Part shown: positions 1-6,697 of the stretch, piece after piece
How positions within the stretch are numbered: position 1 is the first letter of the stretch
How the letters are laid out: each line of letters begins with the position of its first letter
Assembly: GCA_045578205.1 (NCBI GenBank)
Contig: JAZNJU010000034.1
Span: 1 to 19,881 of the forward strand
DNA: 19,881 nt
From: RGIG8748 sp045578205
GTDB taxonomy: Bacteria > Bacillota > Clostridia > UMGS1810
Reading direction: 5' to 3'
Position numbers and translations under genes: made by a program
Notes under the pieces: model-generated
The model's database searches: none
Told to the model about the DNA's origin: nothing
The model's input: only the letters and a program-made list of their open reading frames with translations

Positions 1-357
1 TCCGTCAATTTGCTTTTTAGTCATACTTGACTGTAATTCATACGCTATAGAATATATGAGTTGAGATCTTCTTTTCCCACTATAGTTTTTTTCATATTCT
101 AGCAACTGTGATTCGATTCCATCCCAAAAACAAAAGAATTCTATAGCATTTCTTTCTATTGGTAGCATATTATCAATTTCTTGTGCGTACACAGACATTG
201 CATTAGTAAGACAATATGTTCTAAGAGCTTTTATGTAGCCGTTTAGTTGGAGATCTAGTATTTCTGTACAATCTGGATCCATCATATACGAAAATGTACT
301 CTTTTGGACCTGCTTTTTTATGTTATTTATATTTTCAGCAATTTGTTGTATATTCAT
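1..357 (-). CDS. Hypothetical protein, C-terminus cut by the window edge
   Basis: An open frame of 119 codons runs from an ATG at 357 to the left edge with no stop. A ribosome binding site (GGAGCGA, complement of 366-372) sits about 8 bases upstream of the ATG, and a good promoter lies further upstream, so it is probably a real gene. The visible protein starts MNIQQIAENINNIKKQVQKS, is mostly hydrophilic and probably helical, and has no signal peptide or membrane segment. I do not recognise a family. The DNA is AT-rich like the ATPase gene it diverges from, and the two may form an accessory pair. The C-terminal part is not visible. Confidence 0.65.
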   Translation of the reverse strand, partial: MNIQQIAENINNIKKQVQKSTFSYMMDPDCTEILDLQLNGYIKALRTYCLTNAMSVYAQEIDNMLPIERNAIEFFCFWDGIESQLLEYEKNYSGKRRSQLIYSIAYELQSSMTKKQIDG

Positions 358-378
358 TCAAGTAATCGCTCCTATCTT

Positions 379-394
379 AATTCTTACGAGAATT
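379..394. promoter_or_regulatory. 16-bp palindrome overlapping the leftward -10 box, possible operator
   Basis: AATTCT and AGAATT flank a TACG centre as perfect 6-base arms. The palindrome overlaps the -10 box of the leftward promoter and reaches towards its start site, a typical place for a repressor. No regulator gene is visible nearby. AT-rich palindromes occur by chance, so this is only a candidate. Confidence 0.3.
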
Positions 395-420
395 ATACCA
401 CAAATTTATATAACATTCAA
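392..420 (-). promoter_or_regulatory. Sigma-A-type promoter for the leftward gene
   Basis: On the minus strand, TTGAAT (415-420) and TATAAT (392-397) are separated by exactly 17 bases. The -10 box lies 34 bases upstream of the ATG at 357, leaving a short leader with the ribosome binding site. Seen in sequence; activity is inferred. Confidence 0.6.
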
Positions 421-460
421 TGAATTATGAATAAAATATTGTTTTTGTGCAATAATACAC

Positions 461-489
461 TTGCAATAATCTTGATTTCGTGATATAAT
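461..489 (+). promoter_or_regulatory. Sigma-A-type promoter for the DUF4143 ATPase gene
   Basis: TTGCAA (461-466), a 17-base spacer and TATAAT (484-489) lie 38 bases upstream of the ATG at 528. An AGGAGG ribosome binding site (517-522) sits 5 bases before that ATG. Confidence 0.6.
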
Positions 490-527
490 GTCAACATATA
501 AATCTTGTTTCTGTGTAGGAGGCAACT

Positions 528-1880
528 ATGAAAAGGAAAATTTATGATAAATTATCAGATTGGAAAAACACATCAAAGGGCGATACTGCACTTTTAATTG
601 ATGGTGCTCGCCGTGTTGGCAAGAGTTATATTGCAGAAGATTTTGCAAAAGAAAATTACAAATCATATATTCTTATTGACTTCAACAAAGTTAATGAGGA
701 TGTATGTAATTTGTTTGTTAATTATCTTGATGATTTAGACACCCTTTTTATGTACCTGTCAAGTTATTATAATACCAAATTGTATGATCGTGAAAGTGTT
801 ATCATTTTTGATGAGGTACAGATGTTCCCTAAGGCAAGAGCTGCCATTAAATATTTGGTTGCAGATGGAAGATATGATTATATTGAAACCGGTTCTTTGA
901 TGTCAATCCGCAAAAATGTAAAGGACATTACTATTCCATCGGAAGAAAGACATATTCGTATGTATCCAATGGATTTCGAAGAGTTTTTATGGGCAATGGA
1001 TAATGAAATGCTAATGCCTGTTATTCGAGATTGCTTTGAAAAGAAAAAGCCTATGGGACAGATGCTCCACCGTAAGGCTATGGATTATTTCCGTCAGTAT
1101 ATGATTGTAGGCGGTATGCCCCAAGCAGTTGAGAAATATATTCAAACCAGAGATTTTGAAGCAGTTGATATTATCAAACGGAATATTTTAACACTATATC
1201 GCGAAGACATTATGAAACATTCCGATGGTAACGAACTTGAAATTGAAGCAATTTTTGATGAGATTCCGGCACAACTTTCTAAACATGAAAAGAAATTCAA
1301 ATTAAGCGATATAAAACCTTCTGCAAGAATGCGCGAATATAAGCAACCTTTTTATTGGCTTGACGATGCAATGATTGTTAATACTTGTTACAATTCTTCG
1401 GAACCCAATATTGGTTTAAAAATGAACATGGAAAGAAAAACTTTAAAATGTTATATGGCAGATACGGGCTTGCTTATAAGTCACGCCTTTGACGAAAATG
1501 GAATTGTCAGTGAAGAAATCTATAAAAAGTTACTCTTTGGTAAGTTATCTGTAAACTCCGGTATGCTTATGGAAAACATTGTGGCACAAATGTTGACTGC
1601 TGCAGGTCACAAATTATATTTCTTTTCCAAATCCTCAAGAGAAAAAGCAGAAGATCGAATGGAAATAGATTTTTTAATTGCAAAAAGCAAAATTACAAAT
1701 AAGCACAACATATCACCTATTGAGGTTAAATCTGGAGATAGATACACACTGTCATCTATCAAAAAATTTATAAACAAATACAGAGATCAAACTAACATTC
1801 CATATGTTCTTCATATAAAAGATTTAAAAGAGGAAAATGGAATTGTTTATTTGCCATTGTATATGACAATGTTGCTGTAG
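528..1880 (+). CDS. AAA-family ATPase with DUF4143 / PD-(D/E)XK-like C-terminus
   Basis: A 450-residue P-loop ATPase of the AAA_14/DUF4143 group common in anaerobic bacteria and archaea. The Walker A motif is GARRVGKS (residues 26-33) and Walker B is VIIFDEVQ (91-98), followed by an ETGSLMS segment (about 120-126) where sensor residues are expected. The C-terminal half carries the DUF4143 pattern. Near the end, EID (379-381) and IEVK (398-401) have the spacing of a restriction-endonuclease-like fold, which is usual in this family. Length is normal for the family. The start is fixed by AGGAGG 5 bases upstream. It is cytosolic, with no signal peptide or membrane segment. The biological role of these ATPases is poorly defined; defence or mobile-element roles have been suggested but nothing here proves one. 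Its AT-rich DNA and opposite orientation separate it from the corrinoid operon. Confidence 0.9.
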   Translation: MKRKIYDKLSDWKNTSKGDTALLIDGARRVGKSYIAEDFAKENYKSYILIDFNKVNEDVCNLFVNYLDDLDTLFMYLSSYYNTKLYDRESVIIFDEVQMFPKARAAIKYLVADGRYDYIETGSLMSIRKNVKDITIPSEERHIRMYPMDFEEFLWAMDNEMLMPVIRDCFEKKKPMGQMLHRKAMDYFRQYMIVGGMPQAVEKYIQTRDFEAVDIIKRNILTLYREDIMKHSDGNELEIEAIFDEIPAQLSKHEKKFKLSDIKPSARMREYKQPFYWLDDAMIVNTCYNSSEPNIGLKMNMERKTLKCYMADTGLLISHAFDENGIVSEEIYKKLLFGKLSVNSGMLMENIVAQMLTAAGHKLYFFSKSSREKAEDRMEIDFLIAKSKITNKHNISPIEVKSGDRYTLSSIKKFINKYRDQTNIPYVLHIKDLKEENGIVYLPLYMTMLL

Positions 1881-2094
1881 CCTTATCTTTGTTTAATGTA
1901 TACTATATTTTGATGAGATTTTCACATAGCATCAATAAAGCATCAAAAGGCATAAGATCCGGAAGAGCAAGTAGCACAAACGGCTCAACAGCGGGAAAGT
2001 TTTGAACGGTCTTTTTTACATGACATGCCCTTCAAAACCGCGTGAACGTGCGAGGAAAGCAAGCGTAACGAAGCGTCTTGAGTCGTCTTTTCAT
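1881..2094. other. Intergenic region without a convincing gene; possible decayed sequence
   Basis: This is the convergent gap between the ATPase gene and the end of the corrinoid operon. It holds two inverted repeats with long loops: TTTTGATG at 1908-1915 against 1941-1948, and GTTTTGAA at 1999-2006 against 2031-2038. Neither is followed by a proper T-run, so I see no clear terminator. An open frame without a start (1956-2042) is compatible with the tail of a lost gene. Composition rises from AT-rich to richer in GC at about 1950. The function of this stretch is unknown. Confidence 0.35.
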
Positions 2095-2859
2095 TTACAG
2101 TCTCTGCATTTGCCCTTTCAAATTCATAATACGGTTAACCGAAGTTTCTGCACTTGCCATTTCTAATGTATACGATGCGTCGGGGCAGAGTCTCCACGAG
2201 AGCATAAACAGTTCTTCCATCGGGATAGTACCTTTTTCTATCGTACTATGCAAATCTTTGGTACCGTCATTGTTATGTATGTGGAAATGGCTTACAAAAC
2301 CCTCGCAACATTTTATCCATTCCAATACCGGAACTTTAGAATATACATTAACGTGACCGACATCAATACAAATTTTCAGCCGTGAATCACCTACACCTTT
2401 TACAATATTCAAAAGTAATTCCGGACTTTCTTCCAATGTGTTTTCCAAAGCAATATCAACTGTTTTGGGAAGTTGGTTTATAAAGTCTTTCCAGAATAAA
2501 ACTGATTGTTCAACATACCACTTAGGATAATAGATATAAGGATTATAGCCACCATGTATAATTACTTTTGAGGCTTTATACCGCTCAGCAAGTGCAACAG
2601 CCTGTTTATAGCGAAAATATGCCAATTCTCTTGCTTTTTTATCTATTGCGCAAGGAAAAAGTTCATTAAACGGCGCATGTAACAATCTTCTTTCTATACC
2701 ATCAAGTTTGCATATGAGTTGTCTGTCTGTTTCTGCAAACTCATCATCAATATTCCAGGCTGTGCAAAAATCAGATATTTCAATCCCAAGTCCGTATTTT
2801 TGCGCTGCATCATAAGCATCAGATGCAGTTGTTGATATATACAGTTTATCTAAGTTCAT
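2095..2859 (-). CDS. Sugar phosphate isomerase/epimerase-like TIM-barrel protein, last gene of the corrinoid operon
   Basis: A 254-residue protein of the xylose-isomerase-like TIM-barrel (AP endonuclease 2) superfamily. Signature segments are in order: HAPF (61-64), IIHGGYN (100-106), ALEN with Glu139, CIDVGHVN with Asp166 and His169, HFHIHNND (191-198), His204 and Glu233 near the end. Glu139, Asp166, His193 or His195, and Glu233 are plausible metal ligands. Its substrate cannot be read from the sequence. The ATG directly follows the cobC stop (TAA at 2862-2860), and its ribosome binding site (AGGAGCG) is inside the last cobC codons, so translation is probably coupled to cobC. That placement suggests a role linked to corrinoid or lower-ligand metabolism, but an unrelated passenger gene is possible. 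It lacks the longer metal-ligand set of endonuclease IV. Confidence 0.8.
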   Translation of the reverse strand: MNLDKLYISTTASDAYDAAQKYGLGIEISDFCTAWNIDDEFAETDRQLICKLDGIERRLLHAPFNELFPCAIDKKARELAYFRYKQAVALAERYKASKVIIHGGYNPYIYYPKWYVEQSVLFWKDFINQLPKTVDIALENTLEESPELLLNIVKGVGDSRLKICIDVGHVNVYSKVPVLEWIKCCEGFVSHFHIHNNDGTKDLHSTIEKGTIPMEELFMLSWRLCPDASYTLEMASAETSVNRIMNLKGQMQRL

Positions 2860-3426
2860 TTATTCGCTCCTGTAATTTATAGTGCTGTTTTCAAACTTGC
2901 AAACTATAAATTCTCCATTTTGTATGTGATAATCATAAAAGCCTGAGCCTTCTTTACAAAACTCTTCCATAATTGCCATTATCACACCGCCGTGAACCAC
3001 AAAAGATACAACGGATCCGTCGGGAATGGTTTTTACAATTCTGCAGAAAGCCTCCGTGCATCTCTTTTTAAACTGCTTTATATCCTCGCCGTTCGGTATC
3101 GGCAAAGTGCACATAGAGTCCACCCACACTCTGTAATCTTTGTCCTGTGAAAGTTCCGAGGCGTTTTTACCCTCAAAGGCGCCAAAATCCGTTTCTCTCA
3201 ATTCATTCACCACGGTATATTTGCAATCGGGGAATATTATCTCCGCCGTCTGTCTTGCCCTTTTCATGGGGCTTACAAAAATATGTTCCGACGGAAAATT
3301 GTGTTTTCTTAAAGACAGCGCTTGATCTTTGCCCACATCGCAAAGAGGCTCATCTGTTGTGCCGATATATCTTTTTTCAAGGTTGCCCTCTGTTGCACCG
3401 TGGCGTATAAAAATCACTGTAATCAT
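2860..3426 (-). CDS. cobC: Histidine phosphatase family protein, probable alpha-ribazole phosphatase
   Basis: A 188-residue histidine phosphatase. The catalytic RHG is at residues 8-10, the second arginine cluster is in SPMKRARQT (52-60), the acidic residue is in ELRETDFGAFEG (75-86), and the second histidine is in VVHGG (143-147). This is the pattern of CobC/GpmB-type enzymes. In the cobalamin pathway CobC removes the phosphate from alpha-ribazole 5'-phosphate or from cobalamin 5'-phosphate. I chose the ATG at 3426. It overlaps the cobS stop as ATGA and has GGGGTGA just upstream. The frame stays open to an ATG at 3459, but that extension would lie inside cobS and has no better binding site. 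The function is supported by its place after cobT, cobU and cobS; on sequence alone another phosphoester substrate is possible. Confidence 0.88.
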   Translation of the reverse strand: MITVIFIRHGATEGNLEKRYIGTTDEPLCDVGKDQALSLRKHNFPSEHIFVSPMKRARQTAEIIFPDCKYTVVNELRETDFGAFEGKNASELSQDKDYRVWVDSMCTLPIPNGEDIKQFKKRCTEAFCRIVKTIPDGSVVSFVVHGGVIMAIMEEFCKEGSGFYDYHIQNGEFIVCKFENSTINYRSE

Positions 3427-4178
3427 ATCGTCACCCCAAGATATATTCCGAGAGTACAAAATAGTTCAAAAAGTTGAAGAAAGAATCCTGCCGTATCTCC
3501 CGTAACTCCTCCAAAGGCTTTTTTTACCCATATGCAATATATTAATGTCCAGAGTAACCCCATACCGATTGCAAAAGCACCCGATACAGGTGATATTATT
3601 ACCATTGCAATGCCCGAACATAGAGCAACAATCGGCATGGTTATATTTACTGTTATCTTCCGTGCAGTTTTTGTATAGGACGAAAGCATGCCGTTTTCCC
3701 TTGCACTGCGCATGTTTACGGCACAAAGAGCCGACATACTTCGCGACAATATGTACACGGGGCAAAGTGTCACAAGGGCACCTAACGAATATACTTCATA
3801 CACAAGCGCCATATTCATAATAAGATATATCGCCATGTATATTACTGCAAAGGCTCCTGTGTGAGGATCGGAAAGTATCTCTAACTTTTTGTCTCTCGGT
3901 GCATGAGATGAAAGAGCATCTACAGTATCCATAAATCCGTCCATATGTATTCCGCCCGAAACAAGAAGCGGAATACACACCGTAAGTGCCGATGCGAAAA
4001 AAACCGAAAAATATGCGCCAAGTCTTGCAATAACAAGAACAAGTGCACCGCATATAACTCCCGCAACAGGGAAAAAGCAAATGGCATATTTCATATTCTT
4101 TTCATTCCACTCAAACTGGGGAACGGGGATTATACTGTATGTAGATAACGCCACCATGAGCGATTTAAAAAATGTCAT
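3423..4178 (-). CDS. cobS: Adenosylcobinamide-GDP ribazoletransferase (cobalamin synthase)
   Basis: An integral membrane enzyme of 251 residues that joins adenosylcobinamide-GDP to alpha-ribazole (or its phosphate), the last condensation of nucleotide-loop assembly. The family signature is clear: GGIHMDGFMDTVDAL (75-89) followed by KKLEILSDPHTGAFAV (97-112), which provides the acidic metal/substrate site. The rest is hydrophobic, with several membrane segments. The N-terminal MTFFKSLMVALSTYSIIPVP aligns with the usual CobS start. I therefore prefer the ATG at 4178, preceded by AAGGTGAA. An ATG six codons upstream (4196) also has a possible binding site and cannot be excluded. The gene overlaps the end of cobU and its stop overlaps the cobC start, so these genes are co-translated. 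Confidence 0.95.
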   Translation of the reverse strand: MTFFKSLMVALSTYSIIPVPQFEWNEKNMKYAICFFPVAGVICGALVLVIARLGAYFSVFFASALTVCIPLLVSGGIHMDGFMDTVDALSSHAPRDKKLEILSDPHTGAFAVIYMAIYLIMNMALVYEVYSLGALVTLCPVYILSRSMSALCAVNMRSARENGMLSSYTKTARKITVNITMPIVALCSGIAMVIISPVSGAFAIGMGLLWTLIYCIWVKKAFGGVTGDTAGFFLQLFELFCTLGIYLGVTI

Positions 4179-4686
4179 TTTCTTCACCTTTTTCATACAC
4201 GGCCTTTCCGTCTGCCATGTTGATGCAGACGGAAGCCTCTTTTTTTAGCCTTTCGTTTATGTTGTTGATACTGTCAACATACGTAGCGGTTTCTCCCTCG
4301 TAGTCCGAAGAAACGATGCCCGATATTGTAACAGCCACCACAAGTGCACATCTGCCTGTAAGATTTAATATATCCTCAAAAACCCTGTCATGTCCTCTGC
4401 CTTTATCAAAAAGGTTGTTTGCAACAAGATTGGAAACGTCCTCCAACAAAACTGCAGAATCTTTTTCTACGTTACATTCAGAAAGGCTGTACGGAACTTC
4501 AAGTGTAACAAAGGAGAGGTTTTCCCTTTGTTTTTTGTGCTTTTGTATCCGTTCGCGGTTTTGTGCCGTTTTGGCAATCATGGTTGCAATGTAATAACGC
4601 TTACCCGCACTTTTTGCAACAAGATTTTCTGCAAAAAGACTTTTTCCGCTATCATTTGCTCCCGAAATAACAATTAATTTTCCCAT
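4165..4686 (-). CDS. cobU: Adenosylcobinamide kinase / adenosylcobinamide-phosphate guanylyltransferase
   Basis: A 173-residue bifunctional enzyme that phosphorylates adenosylcobinamide and transfers GMP to make adenosylcobinamide-GDP. It starts with a P-loop, GANDSGKS (9-16), where the family usually has GGARSGKS. RIQKHKKQR (46-54) contains His50, the likely GMP-accepting histidine, and LLEDVSNL (80-87) is the Walker-B-like strand. Length is normal for CobU. The start at 4686 overlaps the end of cobT by 13 bases and has only a weak binding site (GAGTGAG), which suggests translational coupling to cobT. The visible departures from the E. coli and Salmonella consensus are conservative for clostridial enzymes. 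Confidence 0.93.
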   Translation of the reverse strand: MGKLIVISGANDSGKSLFAENLVAKSAGKRYYIATMIAKTAQNRERIQKHKKQRENLSFVTLEVPYSLSECNVEKDSAVLLEDVSNLVANNLFDKGRGHDRVFEDILNLTGRCALVVAVTISGIVSSDYEGETATYVDSINNINERLKKEASVCINMADGKAVYEKGEENDIF

Positions 4687-5750
4687 ATGTTCTCACTCTG
4701 TCTTATTTCATCAAGATAATTATCATCTATGTCCGCCTCGCTGAATGTTGCCATATTGTTTATAACGGCGCAGGCGGCATCAACAATCTGAAAAGCCAAG
4801 GGGCATCCGCTCCCCTCTCCGAGTCTCATGCCGAGGTTAAGAAACGGCTTTATGCCGATTTCCTTTATGGCAATACTGTATCCTTTTTCAACGGAATCGT
4901 GACTTGCTATAAGATAGTCCGAAACATCAGGGCACAATCTTACCGCACAAAGAGATGCCACAGCGGAAATAAACCCGTCTACCACAACAGGTCTTCCTGA
5001 TGCTGCGCCACCGACAAAGGCTCCGCACATGGCTGCAATATCAAAACCTCCCACTTTGGAAAGCACATCTATAACATCGTTTTTGTCGGGACAATTTATT
5101 TCTATTGCTTTTTTTATAATCTGTTTTTTCTTGCCAAATGTTTCGTCCGTAATTCCTCCGCCCCTGCCCGTAACAGCCTCGGCATCATAACCCGAAAGAA
5201 CAGAAAGCACAGCCGACGCGGTGGTGGTATTGCCTATACCCATTTCACCTATGCCCAGAATGTCGCAGGGAGTGTTTTTGGCAATTTCGGCTCCTGTAAG
5301 AATGGCTTTTTCCGCCTGCTCTCTTGTCATTGCAGGGCCTCTTGCAATGTTGCCTGTGCCATAGGCAATCTTTCTGTCCAAAACATCGGGGCAGGAAACC
5401 TTGGCATCAATTCCCACATCGCACACGGTAATACCGCAACCAAAATGTTTCGCAAGAACAGAAGCACCTGTTTTGGCCTTGGTAAGGTTCACGGTCTGCT
5501 TAAATGTAACATACTTCGGGGCACTTGACACCCCCTCCTCCGTTACGCCGTTGTCAGAAGCGAAAACAAGCAAGTGCTTTTTTTCTATGTTATTGTGCAC
5601 CTTGCCTGTAATCCCTGCAAGTTGTATGCCGATTTCTTCGAGCATACCGAGACTTCCCGGGGGTTTGGCAAGCATTTGCTGATATTTTTTTGCTTCGTCC
5701 ATTGCCGTCATGTTTAGCGGCTTGACAGAATCTATTAATGTATCAATCAT
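4674..5750 (-). CDS. cobT: Nicotinate-nucleotide--dimethylbenzimidazole phosphoribosyltransferase
   Basis: A 358-residue cytosolic enzyme that activates the lower-ligand base (dimethylbenzimidazole or a related base) with nicotinate mononucleotide to give alpha-ribazole phosphate. Recognised segments are PPGSLGMLEE (30-39), the GIGEMGIGNTTTASA stretch near the middle and LGEGSGCPLAF near the C-terminus, whose glutamate (residue 312) matches the catalytic base of the Salmonella enzyme. The ribosome binding site AGGAAGTGA lies just upstream of the ATG, and only 11 bases separate it from the ECF S-component gene. No DMB synthase (bluB or bza genes) is visible here, so the base is either made elsewhere or taken up. 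Which base is used cannot be told from the sequence. Confidence 0.96.
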   Translation of the reverse strand: MIDTLIDSVKPLNMTAMDEAKKYQQMLAKPPGSLGMLEEIGIQLAGITGKVHNNIEKKHLLVFASDNGVTEEGVSSAPKYVTFKQTVNLTKAKTGASVLAKHFGCGITVCDVGIDAKVSCPDVLDRKIAYGTGNIARGPAMTREQAEKAILTGAEIAKNTPCDILGIGEMGIGNTTTASAVLSVLSGYDAEAVTGRGGGITDETFGKKKQIIKKAIEINCPDKNDVIDVLSKVGGFDIAAMCGAFVGGAASGRPVVVDGFISAVASLCAVRLCPDVSDYLIASHDSVEKGYSIAIKEIGIKPFLNLGMRLGEGSGCPLAFQIVDAACAVINNMATFSEADIDDNYLDEIRQSENIWEN

Positions 5751-5761
5751 TTATTCACTTC

Positions 5762-6697
5762 CTAACGATATATACCGTATTTGAGTTTTATACGCTCAAG
5801 TTTCTGTATAACTTTCTCGCCGAAAATAAGATTACATACCGAAGCAGAACCTGCATGGATTAAATCATACAGTGCACCCGATACATAGTAAATTTTAAGA
5901 GTGTTCCAACTAATCTCGGGATTTCCGGGAATACCTGCGGTGCTTATCATAGTAAAAATATTCATAAGTCCGCCGTATATAATAAATGTCACAAAAAAAG
6001 TAAATGCCGTAAGGGTGATATCATCCACAGGAAGTCTTTTGCGCTGAAGCACAACACCCATCAGCAGCCCCGCTGCTCCGAAGACATAGAGCCTCCATCC
6101 GAAAAACGTGGCTTTGTCCGAGGGCGGAAAAAGAACATAGGACAGATACGCTATTATCATTGCAAAGGCAACGCACATGGTAGGTCCCATGACTGCGGTA
6201 AACTGCCTTGACTTTTTCTTTTCGAGATTATCGCGATTAAAGGTAAGTCCTGCAAGAAATCCAATAAGTCCCCAACAGAACATCTGCCACGGACTCCATG
6301 GTCCCTGTCCTGCATAGAAGTTAAGCACAAAACGTGACAGAGCACCAATAAGAAAACCTGCTTCGGGTCCAAGAGCGATTCCGCACACAATTATTATTGC
6401 GGTGCCTGCCCTCAGAGGTATTGTGACAGAGCAGACAAGATGTGCACAAACCGCCACGGCACACATCATGGCAATGAGCACAATTTCGCGTGCCTTGGGT
6501 TTTCGGCGTTCGAAAACCATAAAAAACGGCAATATGGTAAGAACCAAAACGATAAGACTTATCATAATATAGTTTCGGTCTTTAAAAAGATATGCACCGA
6601 GTGCAATTACTATGGGAATAGCAAGTAAAATAAGAACTGCCGAAACAGCGGTGCGCTTTTTCATGGCTAATTTGCTTTCTTCATAGTCTCTTCGCAT
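5762..6697 (-). CDS. ECF transporter S component (substrate-binding membrane subunit), probably for a corrinoid
   Basis: A 311-residue hydrophobic protein. The middle region has the look of an ECF S component: an amphipathic entry, then GIALGPEAGFLIGALSRF and GPWSPWQMFCWGLIGFLAG, then further membrane segments. It is longer than the usual S component of about 180-200 residues. It has two extra N-terminal hydrophobic segments (about residues 15-34 and 38-57) and a C-terminal extension. I chose the ATG at 6697 because a strong AGGAGGTGG site precedes it by the right distance; this overlaps the end of the ATPase gene. The frame is open to 6739 and there is an internal ATG at 6664. Lying between dedicated EcfT/EcfA genes and cobT under a B12 riboswitch, it most likely imports cobalamin, cobinamide or another corrinoid. 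A lower-ligand precursor such as alpha-ribazole is an alternative. Confidence 0.82.
   Translation of the reverse strand: MRRDYEESKLAMKKRTAVSAVLILLAIPIVIALGAYLFKDRNYIMISLIVLVLTILPFFMVFERRKPKAREIVLIAMMCAVAVCAHLVCSVTIPLRAGTAIIIVCGIALGPEAGFLIGALSRFVLNFYAGQGPWSPWQMFCWGLIGFLAGLTFNRDNLEKKKSRQFTAVMGPTMCVAFAMIIAYLSYVLFPPSDKATFFGWRLYVFGAAGLLMGVVLQRKRLPVDDITLTAFTFFVTFIIYGGLMNIFTMISTAGIPGNPEISWNTLKIYYVSGALYDLIHAGSASVCNLIFGEKVIQKLERIKLKYGIYR

Noticed and set aside
2095..2859. Endonuclease IV (DNA repair) as identity of the TIM-barrel protein
   Set aside because: The metal-ligand pattern and length fit the isomerase/epimerase branch better than Nfo.
3427..3459. N-terminal extension of CobC to an upstream ATG
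   Set aside because: The extra 11 residues lie inside cobS and do not belong to the phosphatase fold. The internal ATG has an ATGA overlap and a good binding site.
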